Source: Pomacea canaliculata
Taxonomy: Eukaryota > Mollusca > Gastropoda > Architaenioglossa > Ampullariidae
Assembly (NCBI RefSeq): GCF_003073045.1
Contig: NC_037598.1
Coordinates: 8,734,342 to 8,798,341 of the forward strand
Reading direction: 5' to 3'
Length of the DNA stretch: 64,000 bases
How positions within the stretch are numbered: the stretch's first letter is position 1; each line of letters opens with the position of its first letter. The notes beneath the pieces were generated by a model that saw only the letters and a program-made list of their open reading frames with translations, was not told the origin of the DNA and did not search any database. Made by a program: the position numbers and the translations under genes. This document shows positions 1 through 12,500 of this stretch, one piece after another.

Positions 1-42
1 GACAACTTTTAAAAACCAAGAAAGCGAGAAGCTGAGACATAC

Positions 43-2222
43 GTGTGTTGGATAGACTGGCTAGAAAATCGTCTTTACGATGGTCGCAAGATCCATGTAC
101 ATGTCCATGACATGTACAGTTTGAACCTGAAACCCAAATGCCTTGTTATGTTTGATATGTATTTCTTATACCTCATAGAGTATATACGCTACATGCAAAG
201 CTTCTTCTAAGTCTTCTCTTTTTCTTTTGGACATGAGGAGGGACAAGAAAAGAAAGAAAGATAAATAGAACGATAGAAAAAGGACAAGAAAGTCTGTTCT
301 TCTTGTATTCTTAATATGGCAAATATTCGAGGTCATTATTTCTATTATTAATACGGATTAATCAAAAGCATCTACATATATTCTTTAATTACATTATTTA
401 AATTAAAATGATGTACCAATCAATTAATTCAACCAATCTTATGTTAAAGAGAAACTTTTTTCTTACCCGTCACTTCAACTTCACACAAAGTAAGATAGTA
501 GTCATTTATAGTCGTGTAGTCAGTTTTTGACAACCTAACGACCTGTCCAGAAAGTCTCTGATAACAGGTTATTGTTGACGGATTAGAAACTGGATGTGTA
601 AAGATGTAACACAGCTCTCCATCAACCGTAACATTGACGCCAACATTGCGTTGAGATTCTGAAAAAAAGACAAAGACCATGAATGCCAATAACAAAAAGG
701 TAAATGTGAAAAAACTTTAACACAAGAGATGTGACAACGACCAAAGAAAGATTAGTACTTGAATCTCTCCAGTAGACGGTGATGCTTGTTATACTATACA
801 GGTCACACAGGTCAACCTCCCAGTAGGGTTCACGGTCGCCTTCTGCAGTGTGTATACAGCTGGAAGTGTTAGGGAACTGATTACAAGGTCTGAATGTTGT
901 GTTTCTGTCACCATTTACAGCCAGACAAGCTGGACCAGAGACCTCGTTGAAACTTTCATTGTTGAACAAGGAACTCGCTTTTGTCGGTTTGCCTAGAGCT
1001 ACATTTCCTGCATAAACAAAATGCAATACAAGACGCTCTACTCTTTAAACAACGATAAATAAGAGAGAACGGTTTAAGTACATCTAGTAGATACAATTCG
1101 TCGATCTTAAGTAATCTAGCAAAGATCTGTTTTCATAAAATGTGCTGTCTGACTACAAAACTAAAAAGCAGTTTATATATATATATAGTAACAAGATAGT
1201 GAGGCTAGATGGTTAGTTATAGATTCGATTAAAATGCTTATTGGTTTGACAACTTTTGAAAAATACAAAAATTGAGGAGCTGAAACATACGTGTATTGTA
1301 GAGGTTGTCTCGAGAATCGTGTCTCTGATAGCCGCAAGATCCTTGTACAGGACCCTGACATGTACAGTTCGAACCTGAAACCCAAATGCGTTGTTTTTAG
1401 TTTATATGATTGCTGCCAGCAGTTTTGCTCCATTGTCCTTTGTGGACTCGAATGTTTGATGAGTGTGGTCGTTAAGACAGAGAGAAAGTAAGGTTCCTTG
1501 GAAGCCGTGAATTTTGTTGGGAAATAACAGCAATTCTTAGTTTTGTTAGTTTTCGTGGCGTGACACGAATGGCTCATTCTCCGCAATAAAAATACACAAA
1601 TATCCCTAAAAGATCCCAGTAATAAGTCAACATATAATACTCTATAATTAGCTGGTTAAACGAGTTGAAATAAGCTACCATAAAGAGGAAACCGAGCAAA
1701 AGATATACCTAATATTAGTTACCAGAACAAATAGAACAAATATATTATCAGTAGCTGTGCTTTTTTATTGCTGTCTTCTCCCTTTGAAAGTGCACAGCTT
1801 CATTCCTGTATCTTTGGGGACCTCAATCGCATGCTCTGAACGCGCCATACTGTCATCCGGAAACCGACTAAATAACGAAGCTTAGTGTAGGTCGATATGT
1901 AAGAAAATTATTAACCACTAAAATTCCAGCTAAAAGGCACAGAGACACAGCAAACCACATCGCCACTGAGCACAACATCGGAGGAGAAAATCCTTTCTCA
2001 AATCAACCAGAGAAAGTGGCTTTGTCTCACAATTATTTAATTGGAATCACATTATCAGTAATCTGTAAATAGTATTATTAAAATGCATTATAATATTTAT
2101 TCTACCTTCAGAAAGAACAGCATACCCTTACCTGTTACAGCAACAGATGCAGAAGTCAATAGCAGAGCAAGCCAGAGCCAGAGCCGCTCTCCGTGACAAT
2201 GACCGCCGTCCTGTGGATCCAT
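43..2222 (-). CDS. FTP-domain receptor paralogue A (5' part, runs off the window start)
   Basis: First five coding exons of a lectin-like receptor, read right to left: 2222-2132 (signal peptide starting MDPQDGGHCHGERL, then a Leu-rich core), 1374-1291 (Cys-rich linker with CTC and GSC), 1007-759 and 658-467 (the two halves of one FTP domain, with NVALGKPTKASS, GPACLAVNGD, PYWEVDL and CEVEV), and 126-43 (a second Cys-rich linker). Every exon after the first has phase 1 at both ends, and acceptors and donors are canonical, so the 700 nt read open as about 233 residues. The second linker strongly resembles the first, and the intron sequence beside it also matches, which indicates an internal duplication. 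By analogy with copies B, C and F, a second FTP domain, EGF, transmembrane and tail exons should follow outside the window. The FTP family binds sugars in some members; binding here is inference. Confidence 0.8.
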
Positions 2223-2307
2223 GAGTCGATGGCAGAGTCCAGATGGGCCTTGGCAAGACTGAAAGTGTATCTTGGATGCGAGGTGCCTACTAACAGAGAA
2301 GCTTGTT

Positions 2308-2339
2308 AGCAGGATGTATAATAATTTGCCCTTATAAGG
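2308..2339 (-). promoter_or_regulatory. Core promoter of receptor A
   Basis: On the minus strand a TTATAA-type TATA box (about 2339-2332) is followed by ATTATTATACATCCTGC, ending 86 bp upstream of the ATG at 2222. The TATACATCCTGC block recurs at the same place upstream of B, C and D, and in weakened form upstream of F. Confidence 0.6.
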
Positions 2340-2342
2340 CAC

Positions 2343-3690
2343 GGCACTATTTGTTCTTTTATGGTCATGCTGATGTGGCGCTGTGTCATGTGACCTGATA
2401 GGAGCAAACCGATTGGAAGGAATAAGGAATAAGGGTTGAGTGACAACCGGAAGAACAGACTTTGGGACAGGATGTCAGCGATTTTCTGATCGCATCTTGC
2501 AGATGTGTCCTGAGAGCAGGGTTGACAGGAAGCCATTAATAAAATCAGTTCACCCAAAGGAAGGCTTGCGCTACGGCTGTTGCAAATTTTTTTAATCCAA
2601 CAAGCACAATATTCAACATGTACATGACATTTAACACAAATGTATTAATCAAAGACATTCATTAAAGCATATTCATTCAGTACAGAAGGAGAAACAAGAG
2701 TAGGCATGAAGGTATGGACGAAATAACTGGAGAAAGAGTGAAGGAAAGATAAAACTAATGAAGACATCCATAGCTTCCACTATTTGTGCTTATATTAATT
2801 GTCGATTATTTATTTATTGTTTCCACATTAATTCCAACAGGTCTAATTTATTGCTTGACATAATACCTTTCTATGTTGTATCTATATTTCAGAATTTTCA
2901 AAAAGACATCTGTAGAAGATATATTGTTTTTCCATTTGCATACCTCAATATCATGTTTTGCTAGCATGATGATTAGGTCTAACGCTTTGTCAGTACACCA
3001 AATAAAATTAGTTCTCAGAAAAGTTAAAATTTCTTAGTGATGTACATTTACTAATGAAAACTGAATGGAACTCTCTCCAGAAAGTGCTCACAAATTGACA
3101 TTGCCATAGCCCATAACAGAAGACTTATTGTTCCATCTGCGATAAGACACAGAGCACATTTGGAGGAATGAACAATGTTGACACCATAACAGCACTTTTG
3201 TTCCTTTAAGTCTGTTTCTAAATATCTCATACTAATCAACATAGCGAGGCCCACATGCGCAGTTGCCTCTGTCTACGTCTCCCCTCCAACCCACCAACCA
3301 GTTGAGGGTCAAACCTCAATGGTACTTCCGGTAAAAGTATCATCATCGCCTTTCAAGGTTGTAAGACGGCAGTAAAACTATCTGTGTCCCGGATATAGAA
3401 AACCAGGTTTTTGTTGTTTTCTCTCTCTCTCTCCCAGTCAAACCTAATAACTTTGTTTCCTAGTGCGTGTGGTCTGACCCGTCAGTTTGAATCCCGTGAG
3501 TGAATAGACGATGTATAGGCGCATGTAGCTAGACATGATCTCGACTCTCTTCCTTGTCCAAACTAGACTTACAGCGACAGGTCTACTGTTCTCCCTTTAG
3601 TATTAAGCTGACAGAGAGATGTACTATAATTATGGTCTGTAAGCTGACTTTTAATTGATATTTGCTAATGATATGAAGCGTTGGCTCACT
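2343..3690. other. Intergenic, nothing recognised
   Basis: AT-rich sequence upstream of receptor A. Short open frames lack family signatures or splice context. A CT run lies near 3420-3434. I see no gene here. Confidence 0.5.
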
Positions 3691-3698
3691 GAAGTAAA

Positions 3699-4253
3699 GT
3701 GGAGAGCGTAACCGTCCTTAAAGATAATAAACATTTAGCGGAGCCTGTGGCCAAGACTACATCCCAGCTAGACAACTCCGCTCCTCGTCTGATGATCGTC
3801 TCCTTACTCTTCCTGTCACTGAAACAGCAACACATAGACACAACATTTTGTGAAGCAAAACAATGGAACTCTCTCCCTTTCCATATCCACCACCTATCCA
3901 CTATTGAATCATTTAAACGTTCACTCAAAACGCACCTCTTCCGTAAACATTTCTCCTAACAACCTTTCCCATAATACTAATCCTTTGCCCCATCCTTACT
4001 TTTGCAATATCATGCTACTCTCAGATCTCGTTCTTGTTTTTTAGTTCCTCCGTGTTTTCTGTACTTCCTTTTATTCCTCATTAGTACGGTTGTTGATTTT
4101 TTATAGTTCATATCTTATTTGTTTGTTTTCCTGTCCCTGGTATGCTGTCTTGTCTCGTTCTTGTTCTTAGGCGCTGAGCATGCTCCTTAGGAGTGTGGGT
4201 ATGAGCTTTACAAATTTTGCAATTATTATTATTATTATTATTATTATTATTGC
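3699..4253 (+). mobile_element. LINE 3' fragment (CR1/L2-like)
   Basis: The open frame ending at 3959 closes with WNSLPFHIHHLSTIESFKRSLKTHLF-like residues, the usual C-terminal end of reverse transcriptases in the CR1/L2/Jockey group. A 3' UTR-like stretch follows and ends in an (ATT)n run at about 4221-4252, a typical tail for these elements. Only the extreme 3' end remains. Confidence 0.7.
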
Positions 4254-4479
4254 TCCTGATATTAATGTCTGAGTTGAAAACATGTAATCCCTGTATGTTC
4301 ATTACTTGCAATGAGATCCACTAAGTCAAGGCTACATTAAGGACACGCGAATCACTCTTAGCTGGACCACGAGAGACATTCGAACACATAAACGCAAGAT
4401 TTATATACAGCATATTTATATATCACATATGTATACAGAACATATTTATGTAGCACATACAGTATTTATATAGCACACA

Positions 4480-5065
4480 TTCACACTCGTAAGGAGCATG
4501 CTCTTGGCGCTACAGAAAAGGAATGGATAGCATACGAAGGAAGGAGGTATAAACAGCAGAGGTGATGATTAAAACAAGTACAGAAAACACAAAGAGGAAC
4601 CAAGTAACAGGAACTGATAGTAGAGTGATTCCGCAAACGGAAGATAATTAAGGAAGTAGCAATAAGTGGAAAAAGGAAGTGTGTATGAAAAAGGACTTGC
4701 ATTGTGTGGACTGTGTTCAGAGTAATGTTTAAAGGAAAGTGCTTTTCTCGGTGCACATTTAAAGTATTTTATAATGGGTAGGTGGCAGATATGGAAGCAG
4801 AGAGAGTTCTATTGTTTTGCTGCACAGTAATTAAAACCACTGTGATCATATGATGTTGTCCTGAGGACAGGAATGGTTAGTCAGGAGAGGTAGTTTTCTG
4901 GCTGAGACAAAGAGGAAGAAAAGCTCACAGAAATATGGCAGATGCCTGCAAAGAAATTAAAATATAGCATGGATAGTTTGTATTGGATACGAGAACCGAG
5001 GGGCAGCCAGTCTAGAAAACGTAGAAGAGGGTGACATGGTCCCGTGGATGGAGCAAGTAGCAAAT
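4480..5065 (-). mobile_element. LINE 3' fragment, inverted, same family as the neighbour
   Basis: On the minus strand the peptide LDWLPLGSRIQYKLSMLYFN (about 5030-4960) matches the conserved thumb segment of CR1/L2-group reverse transcriptases. Further along, 4620-4480 repeats in inverted orientation the 3' UTR seen at 4046-4200, including a shared block around GCATGCTCCTTA. Two truncated copies therefore lie tail to tail. Confidence 0.65.
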
Positions 5066-5394
5066 ATCCGCGAAATCAAAGCTCTACCATCCCCAAGAGT
5101 AAATGGTAATTGGATTCGGCTGTAATATGTTTTGGACAATAAGTCCGAACTATATAAACTCACGCATGATGAGAAGAGGTGTCACCAATACCACAAAGGT
5201 TCGGTTGCCGCCATGTTGAATAAGGACTGCTCATCTCTTTGATACACTGCCTGGAGGGGAGAGTCAAATGTTTGCTACTGGAGCCAGCAAGACAGCCAGC
5301 AAGCTAGCTAGCAAGACAACACTCACACTCCAAAGGTAAACATCTAATTAGTACGTGGACAGTCCACAAACTATATCAATGCAGAATGCAAAAA

Positions 5395-5815
5395 TATGTA
5401 ACAAAATATGTCCAGGACTTGTAACAGGACGTGTGGTAGGACATGTGGGAGAACACGTGACAAGGTGTGTCAAACGTTGATGTCTTGCTGCCGGTATCCT
5501 CCATCACCCTAAATAAGAGAAATATAGTTACACCTGTTTTCTGCAGCACAAACAGCCGCTCAGGTACAGACAGGGTCAATAACTCGTGATGGACATACAT
5601 GACCAGACTTAGAAAATTAACGGGGAAGGTGAACAAAGTCAATTTATAAATTTCCACCAATACACTTTTATTAGCAGCGTGGTGAGAGATAGCAGCCTCC
5701 AGTAAACAATGTAAGGGACGGTACCGGGAATTATCTGTCTAAATTACATGCTTATCTCCCTTACATCATGCCTTTCGAGGTACACAGACCTTGAACACAT
5801 TGACTCTAAGCACAA
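5395..5815 (+). repeat. Cluster-specific flank repeat, copy 1
   Basis: Begins with ATATGTAACAAAATATGTCC, contains GGGAGAACACGTGACAAGG and a block around AACAATGTAAGGGACGG, and lies just beyond the 3' end of receptor B. Related copies occur at 6055-6400, 16690-17335, 27120-27560 and 33725-34290, all in the same orientation. No coding signal is seen. Confidence 0.6.
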
Positions 5816-6054
5816 CAACTTCAAGGAACGTGTTTCACCATCAATCGCAGCATTTTGTGTGCGAGTACTGCCAGTTGAAAATTACTTTAATTCAAATTAT
5901 TTTAATGATTTGATGAGGTTGTCGTATTTAATCACAGGGGTACATGTTCCCAACAGAGTCTTTCCATTGCTATTTGTGTATTAAAATATTACAATAACTG
6001 TATAATAAGTAAGTATGTTACAATGATTACAATGATTGCAATGATTATAAGATT

Positions 6055-6400
6055 ACCAGCCAGACTTAGCGACAGATAAACTTTTAAAGGTGTATCAAAC
6101 TTTGAATTTCTCTTCCGCCTGTGAACCCTACCTGCTGACATCCATCTTAAATAAGAGAGATACGTGTACACCTGTTTTCTGCGGCACAAACAGTCAGTCA
6201 AGAACAAGCAAGGTAAATACTATTGTGATGTACATCCATCTGGATGGACAAGTCACCTCATAACCAGACATAAAAAGTATTTGGAAAGGTGAAAAAGGCT
6301 AAATTCCTTATTAGCAATAGTGTTGATAGTTCAACGATCACTAGAGAACAAGGTATGGGACTGTAGTAGTAATCATCAGTCAAAATTACTTTCTTTATGA
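6055..6400 (+). repeat. Cluster-specific flank repeat, copy 2 (diverged)
   Basis: Tandem, more diverged version of the preceding repeat. It shares the ACACCTGTTTTCTGC, GGATGGACA and TTATTAGCA blocks and lies directly downstream of the stop codon of receptor B. Confidence 0.5.
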
Positions 6401-6519
6401 ACCACAAAAATCCCTATGTGTAGACATTTGGGCTTTTCCGCTAATACATCCCAGTGCCTTATCAACCAGGCGATTTACATCGATAATAATTTTCTGATGT
6501 AGAGAATGAGTTGAACAGG

Positions 6520-9500
6520 TTATATCATCTCTTCGTACTCTTCATCGTCAGACGAGTTCGCTTTGGGGACGGTGACGCCCTTGTGCTGAGACCAGCGAAT
6601 GGGAAAAGGTTTGTAAATATTTTTCTTCTTCTTTGGGACGAGGACCTCCAGGCTCTGACTCATCCTGGCGTTGAAGTAGTCTCGAGACTCGCCATCATAA
6701 TCAGGGAGTCGCTCACCTCCTTCTGCACCTTCAGCGGATCCTGTGCAGAGAAAACAATTACTATTTTTTGATACTGGTCTTTCCAGAGCTGCAAGAAACT
6801 AATGAATTAAAAACTTTGAAAGGACTTTTGAGATGAAAATGAGTTCTAAATATTTTCAGAAACCTGACCTTAAGGGTTTATCTCGTTATCATAGATGTCT
6901 GCAAACATCACTAGACTGAATCAGGTCAACAACAGCAATCTTTACACAAGCTTGCTTTTACCTTGTGAAGTTGGAGAAAAACATTTGTATATCAACTATT
7001 AGTGTATATAGTAGCGTGTCTCTCACAGACACACACACACACACCTTTTTCAGGTAAAAGCAAGCAACTGTATGGATGGTGAGTATATCTATCTATTGTA
7101 CCTTCTTAGATTCTTGTGCACTTATGGAAAAAAACTAACCGCTGTCCAAAAATTTACCAGTGACTAACTTAGTTGTTAGAAACACTTACGTGAACTTTGA
7201 GCAGCGCCAGGTGGCGAAGCCTGAGTTAACTCCCTGACCTCTGCCATGCTGACGTCACCACTTTGTGGGCTTACGTGACGTCCACTTTGCGTAGCTTGAA
7301 CACGTGTCAGCCTCCTGCAAGCTCCTGGGTTCCGGAAACACCTAAAAGAGAAATGAGGGGGACACACGTATGAGAAACTTTAATGGGACACGTGCGAGTA
7401 TCAGAAAGTAAACAGTAAATTTTACTTACAGCGACATGGGGAAGAACCAAGTTTTTACATCAATAAATATTTATGAAATCATTACATTCTATTTTTAGTG
7501 GTAAAATTGTCCCTATCAGCAGTCAGTTGTAAATATAAAATAAAAATACAATGCTGGAAATTAACCATCTACCAAATAACAAAATTACAAGTGTTCATCT
7601 TAACAAACGCACGTTTGAAACGTATGTATACTTTATAATGCACCTGGAAAAATTAGCTCCCCTTAGTGACAGACAACAATAACACAAGGTAGACTACAAT
7701 GGCCTGATTGTCACCCATTTTTATCTGGAGAAGATTTACTTGCCAGACTAAGGAGTGAATTAGGTTTGGACTTCTTAATTTTTGTTTAACTTCAGCCGAA
7801 GTTTTTAAATAAAGTTCAAATGTGTAGGTCTGTTTCTGAAAATCACCCGTTGCATTAACTGTGGAATAAAATCGCTTCTTGAAGACGACAACCTGAGGAA
7901 TGTTTCTTCATTTCACTGGAAGACATGCACAGAGTTACTGAACTGAGTTACACTCACTGTTACAAACACTACCTGCGTGTAACAGAACTCTTCAGTATAG
8001 GAGAGTAATTTCTCCGGCTTTCCTAATGGCGGGTAAGAATGCCATGGCTTGAAGGCTCATGTCTTGAAAATTGAGAGTAATTGTGTACTCATATTTTGAG
8101 AATAAATATTTTAAAATGAAAAATAAAGCACAAAGAAATAATCTTGCACTCGGCTTCTCTTTGGAGTTGTTTTTAGGATGATCGGTGGTCTACGCAGAAA
8201 CTTTATCAAATTATATCTCGCACAGTGTAACATTATGAAAGTACAAATTTTAAAAAATTGAGGACGTACCCCTAACCTTTTCAAATCTTTAGGGAGAGAA
8301 GTGTTAGACATCTCAATTTTCTCGAGGCCAGTTTTACATACGATCACGTGGTCCATCTCCTCTCCCTCTCTGCCCTACCTTCCCCAACCCTGTATGGAGT
8401 CAGGTACCCACACCTGCGAGCTGGTCACGTGGGGTCAGTTTGCAGGGTTACTGAAGTAAGTACAAAGTTCCTTGAGGTGGAATACAGTGAAGTTTGTTTT
8501 CTCTTTTCTTTTAAACTTACAGAACAAGCGCTGCACAGAGTCCAGTCACAACACAGCCGCACAAAAACGATCCTGCGATTATAACAGCCATTCTTGTGAC
8601 GTCAGGTGTCAAAGGTGCCAAACATATGACCCCAGGTGTCGATCTTATGACGTCAAGTGTTGAAAGTGCCAAACTTCTGACCCCAGGTGTCGAACTTGTG
8701 ACGTCAGGTGTCAAAGGTGCCAAACTTCTGACCCCAGGTGTCGAACTTGTGACGTCAAGTGTTGAAGGTGCCAAACTTGTGACCTTAGGTGTCAAACTTG
8801 TGACGTCAAGGGTTGGAGGTGAAACGGTTGCTATGGCTGCACGAGACACGTGATTAAGAAACACACATTGAAGTACCTCAATGATTAAAACCATTGCATG
8901 CTTTTATATTTAAAATAGACATGGAAAACGTGAAACAGTTGTACGTACATTGTGAGTACTCAAGGCAAGTGACATGTTACGTGTGCGTGGTTTAGAAATC
9001 TACTCAGGGTTAGTTTGGAAATATTGTGTATCCAACTTGGTCTTTTCATGCACCACAAACTCTAAAGATGCATGAATATATTAAAATCTTATACAAAGAT
9101 ACTCATAATTAGCATAAGGTCTGAGGTCTGTCACTGGCTGTGATGTTTACAGAGTAAACACAAGCGTTTACAAGCTGATGTATGTATTTCTAGCTTCTCT
9201 CCGTGCATGTCGAGGCGACTATTTTAGTCGCTTTACATTGATAAACCAATTTGCACTCCAAGCGAAGCTCTTGAAATTTGTGATGTCTTCTATGAGTTGT
9301 GCATTTTACAATCTTTTACTTAATTAGCAACAACCTGTTCTGTGAAACATACTGTTTTAACAGTTTTAGCACAGTAAAAAAGCTTTTAGAAGCATTTTCT
9401 AAACATGGTTATGAACTACATAAGCTTTATTTTATATCTACTACTGTCCTCTGTGCATAACTTCAACTTTATATACACTAAATCAGTTCATATTGATTTT

Positions 9501-12500
9501 GATATTGTTGTAACAATCCAAGATGTGCCGTATAGATACTCTAAGTAAAATAAGTAAAATACAGAATACAAACTGCCAAACTTTATAATACATCGAGACG
9601 AGGACGTCCTCAACTCTTCTGGTAACAGCCCGATGGTGGGCTTCACAACACTGGCATTGACACTCACCTTGAGGACATGTTCCATCGACAGGACTGCAGG
9701 TTTGGTTTTTCTCACAGACCTGTGGGCATACACCCTGACAGTCAGTTCCAAAAAAGCCGGGTCCACACGCTGTAGACATGATGAGTTTCGAACCCAGAAA
9801 TAATTAGATTAGTCTCAATTCCAATTTCTCCAGGGTATGCTGTTTAGTGAAAAATGTGCTTGAGATAACAATGCAGAATTATTCGCAATATACAATGTGT
9901 CGTTCTCTGTTCTTCTTATAGCAAGTGTTTAAATTACACTGGATAATTTTAAGTGTGATAGCTTCAATGGTTCTTCGCATAACTAAGAGGAATTTTACCT
10001 TAAAACTTCAGTTCAAAACATTCAAGAAATTTTACTTATAGTACAATCTATCAAATATTTAATGATCAACACTTAACTTTGACCTGCTTGGTGTATTTTT
10101 CAAAGACCTAAGATTTGTGATTAGCTCAAATGTGCACATACCTATTACTTCAACTTCGCAAACAGTTAAAAAATAGGAATGCTCAATCGAGGGATCGACT
10201 TTAGACAGCCTCACGGTTCGTCCAGTCAGCGAGGTACCACAGGTAATTGTTGAGGGGTTAGCAACCGGATGTTGAAATGTGTGACAAATCTGTCCATCCA
10301 CGCTCACGTTGACTCCATAACTGCGGTCAATGTCTGGTGGAATAACAGGAGAAAGTCAAGAATATGCTGAATAGTTCTGGATCTTCTACTGTTTCGTAAA
10401 TTCTTTTTGAGATTTTGTAAATTTACTGTATGTAAACATATTTCTGGTTTAAAAATATAGGTGTTTTTCAACAGAAACCCATTTATTATGCATATCATGT
10501 TCCATACAGTATCATTAGTGCACATTCTGTATGGTTCAAGGATAAAAAAATTGCTACATTTCCTAAATATCCACTGCATCAGTGAAAGACCGAGGACGTT
10601 TCGCCCAGCAGCAGCATTTAACTAAATCATAAACAATAGTAAACTTTTTCAATGTGTAACAGGGTTTTCTCAGCTTTATATACCCACATCTATCTCTCCA
10701 GTAGACGGTGATGCTGGCAATGGTATATGGCTGAGCCAGGTCGACCTCCCAGTAAGGTTCATGGTCATCTGTCTCGGTGTGTATACAGTTAGGACTGTCT
10801 GGGAATTGGTTAATAGGTCTGAAGGTGGTGTTTCTGTTGCCATTGACAGCGAGACAAGCGGGACCAGTGACCTCGTTATGGGGTGCATCGGTGAACATGG
10901 AACTCATTTTTGCTGGTTTGCCAAGCGCTACATTTCCTGCAACCATAGAGATGAGCAGAATGCTTAAATGATGTCAAATATAATAAAGCACATAGACGTT
11001 AATGGCAAGTCTGAGTTATTAACGTATTTAAAGGACTTCTAACTTATTCAAAGTCACGTGACCCCAAGAAGATATCGACAAAGCTACCAAAATCGCAAGA
11101 ATAGCGATAAATTGAAAATGGAATCTTTGCAACAATAAAAAGTAAAGAAAGGAAAGACGCAATAGTACGTTCTCGGTTTTAAAATATGAAATATTTCTAA
11201 ATTAGTCTTAGTAAGGCATGATGTTTTTTTTTATTTTAAAGTCTACTACTACGCAGTAGGATCCTCTCTGAAAGTAAAGCCGTCACTGCATTAAAACAAA
11301 TTTTAACTCAGAAAGATAGTTAATGAGTTCAGAGCACGTGACTTAGAGTATATAGGAAAATATTTACCTTTTATAGTAGAGTCACGTGACCAATCAGATT
11401 ATATATCATATAAGTCATAAAAAGTAAGCAGATAAATTAAAGCATACCTTTTTGTGGGGAAGTGACTTTCAGATCTTGGTTGCTGAAGTCGCAAGAACCA
11501 TAATCTGAACATGCACAGCTCATACCTGAAAATTTTTATTTTTTTTTTTAGAAAATCGCGATCTTATTACTCAGTCTTTGCATTCTTTCATATTACCAGT
11601 AATAGCTAAGGGTGAGGGTGCTCATCGACTTGTAGACATTTTTGTTATCAGTTATCAGTCACCCATATCTACAAATAATTAAAGTGCTGTTTGCAGAGTT
11701 TTAAAGGAACGCTTGTAGTTTTATCTACGTTTCAAGAGAATTGACCATAGCTAATGTCAGTTGAAAAAGAAAAGAAAATAGTTCAGAGGAACAGAGACAA
11801 TGACACCATCTCATTTTGCTTGTACAGTTCCTAAGGATGATAATGGTGGTGGTGTTTCTAATGATTTAGTATCATGTTTCTGCTAATAACTAAGGAAATA
11901 TTTTTTTCATATTTTATTCTATAATAGAATCGCTATTTACTTACCCCACACTTCAACTTCGCACACTGTGAGATAATAGTGTTTTGTTTTTCTGTCTGTC
12001 TTTGACAGTCTGACTGTCTCTCCAGTCACTGGTACACCAAAGACAACATTTGACGGGTTAGAAACTGGACTTTTGAAGACGTGCACTAGCTGCCCATCCA
12101 CGGTCACACGGACTCCGTCACTGCGTTGAAGAACTAACAAAACAGACAAAAGCCATAAAAACAATGTGGAAAATTCACAAAATTAATAAGTTTTGAAATG
12201 ATGCTATCCACTCTTCGTTTAATTTTTGTTTGTTTGATATAGTCATTTTATTATTATCGAATTTATTGAAAGGATGTGTAGAAGCGAATAAGCTTTGTAT
12301 AAATAGTTTCATCATGGTTTAAAGACACCTTAAAATTAACGCTAATTCAACAATAGTGGAGGGAAAAAAAGGAAGGGATGTGGAAAATGAATAAAATGAC
12401 ACAGGACTGATAAGATGGACATGGACAAAGAATCACAACAACTAGGGCTTGTACATAAATTTCTCCAGTAGATCGTGATGTTGACAATAGCATAATGTTG

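Noticed and set aside
3435-3525. tRNA-derived SINE suggested by GTTTGAATCCC
   Set aside because: Only a B-box-like string is present; no convincing A box or cloverleaf could be formed.
4108-4311. Asn-rich protein frame
   Set aside because: Translation of the (ATT)n LINE tail.
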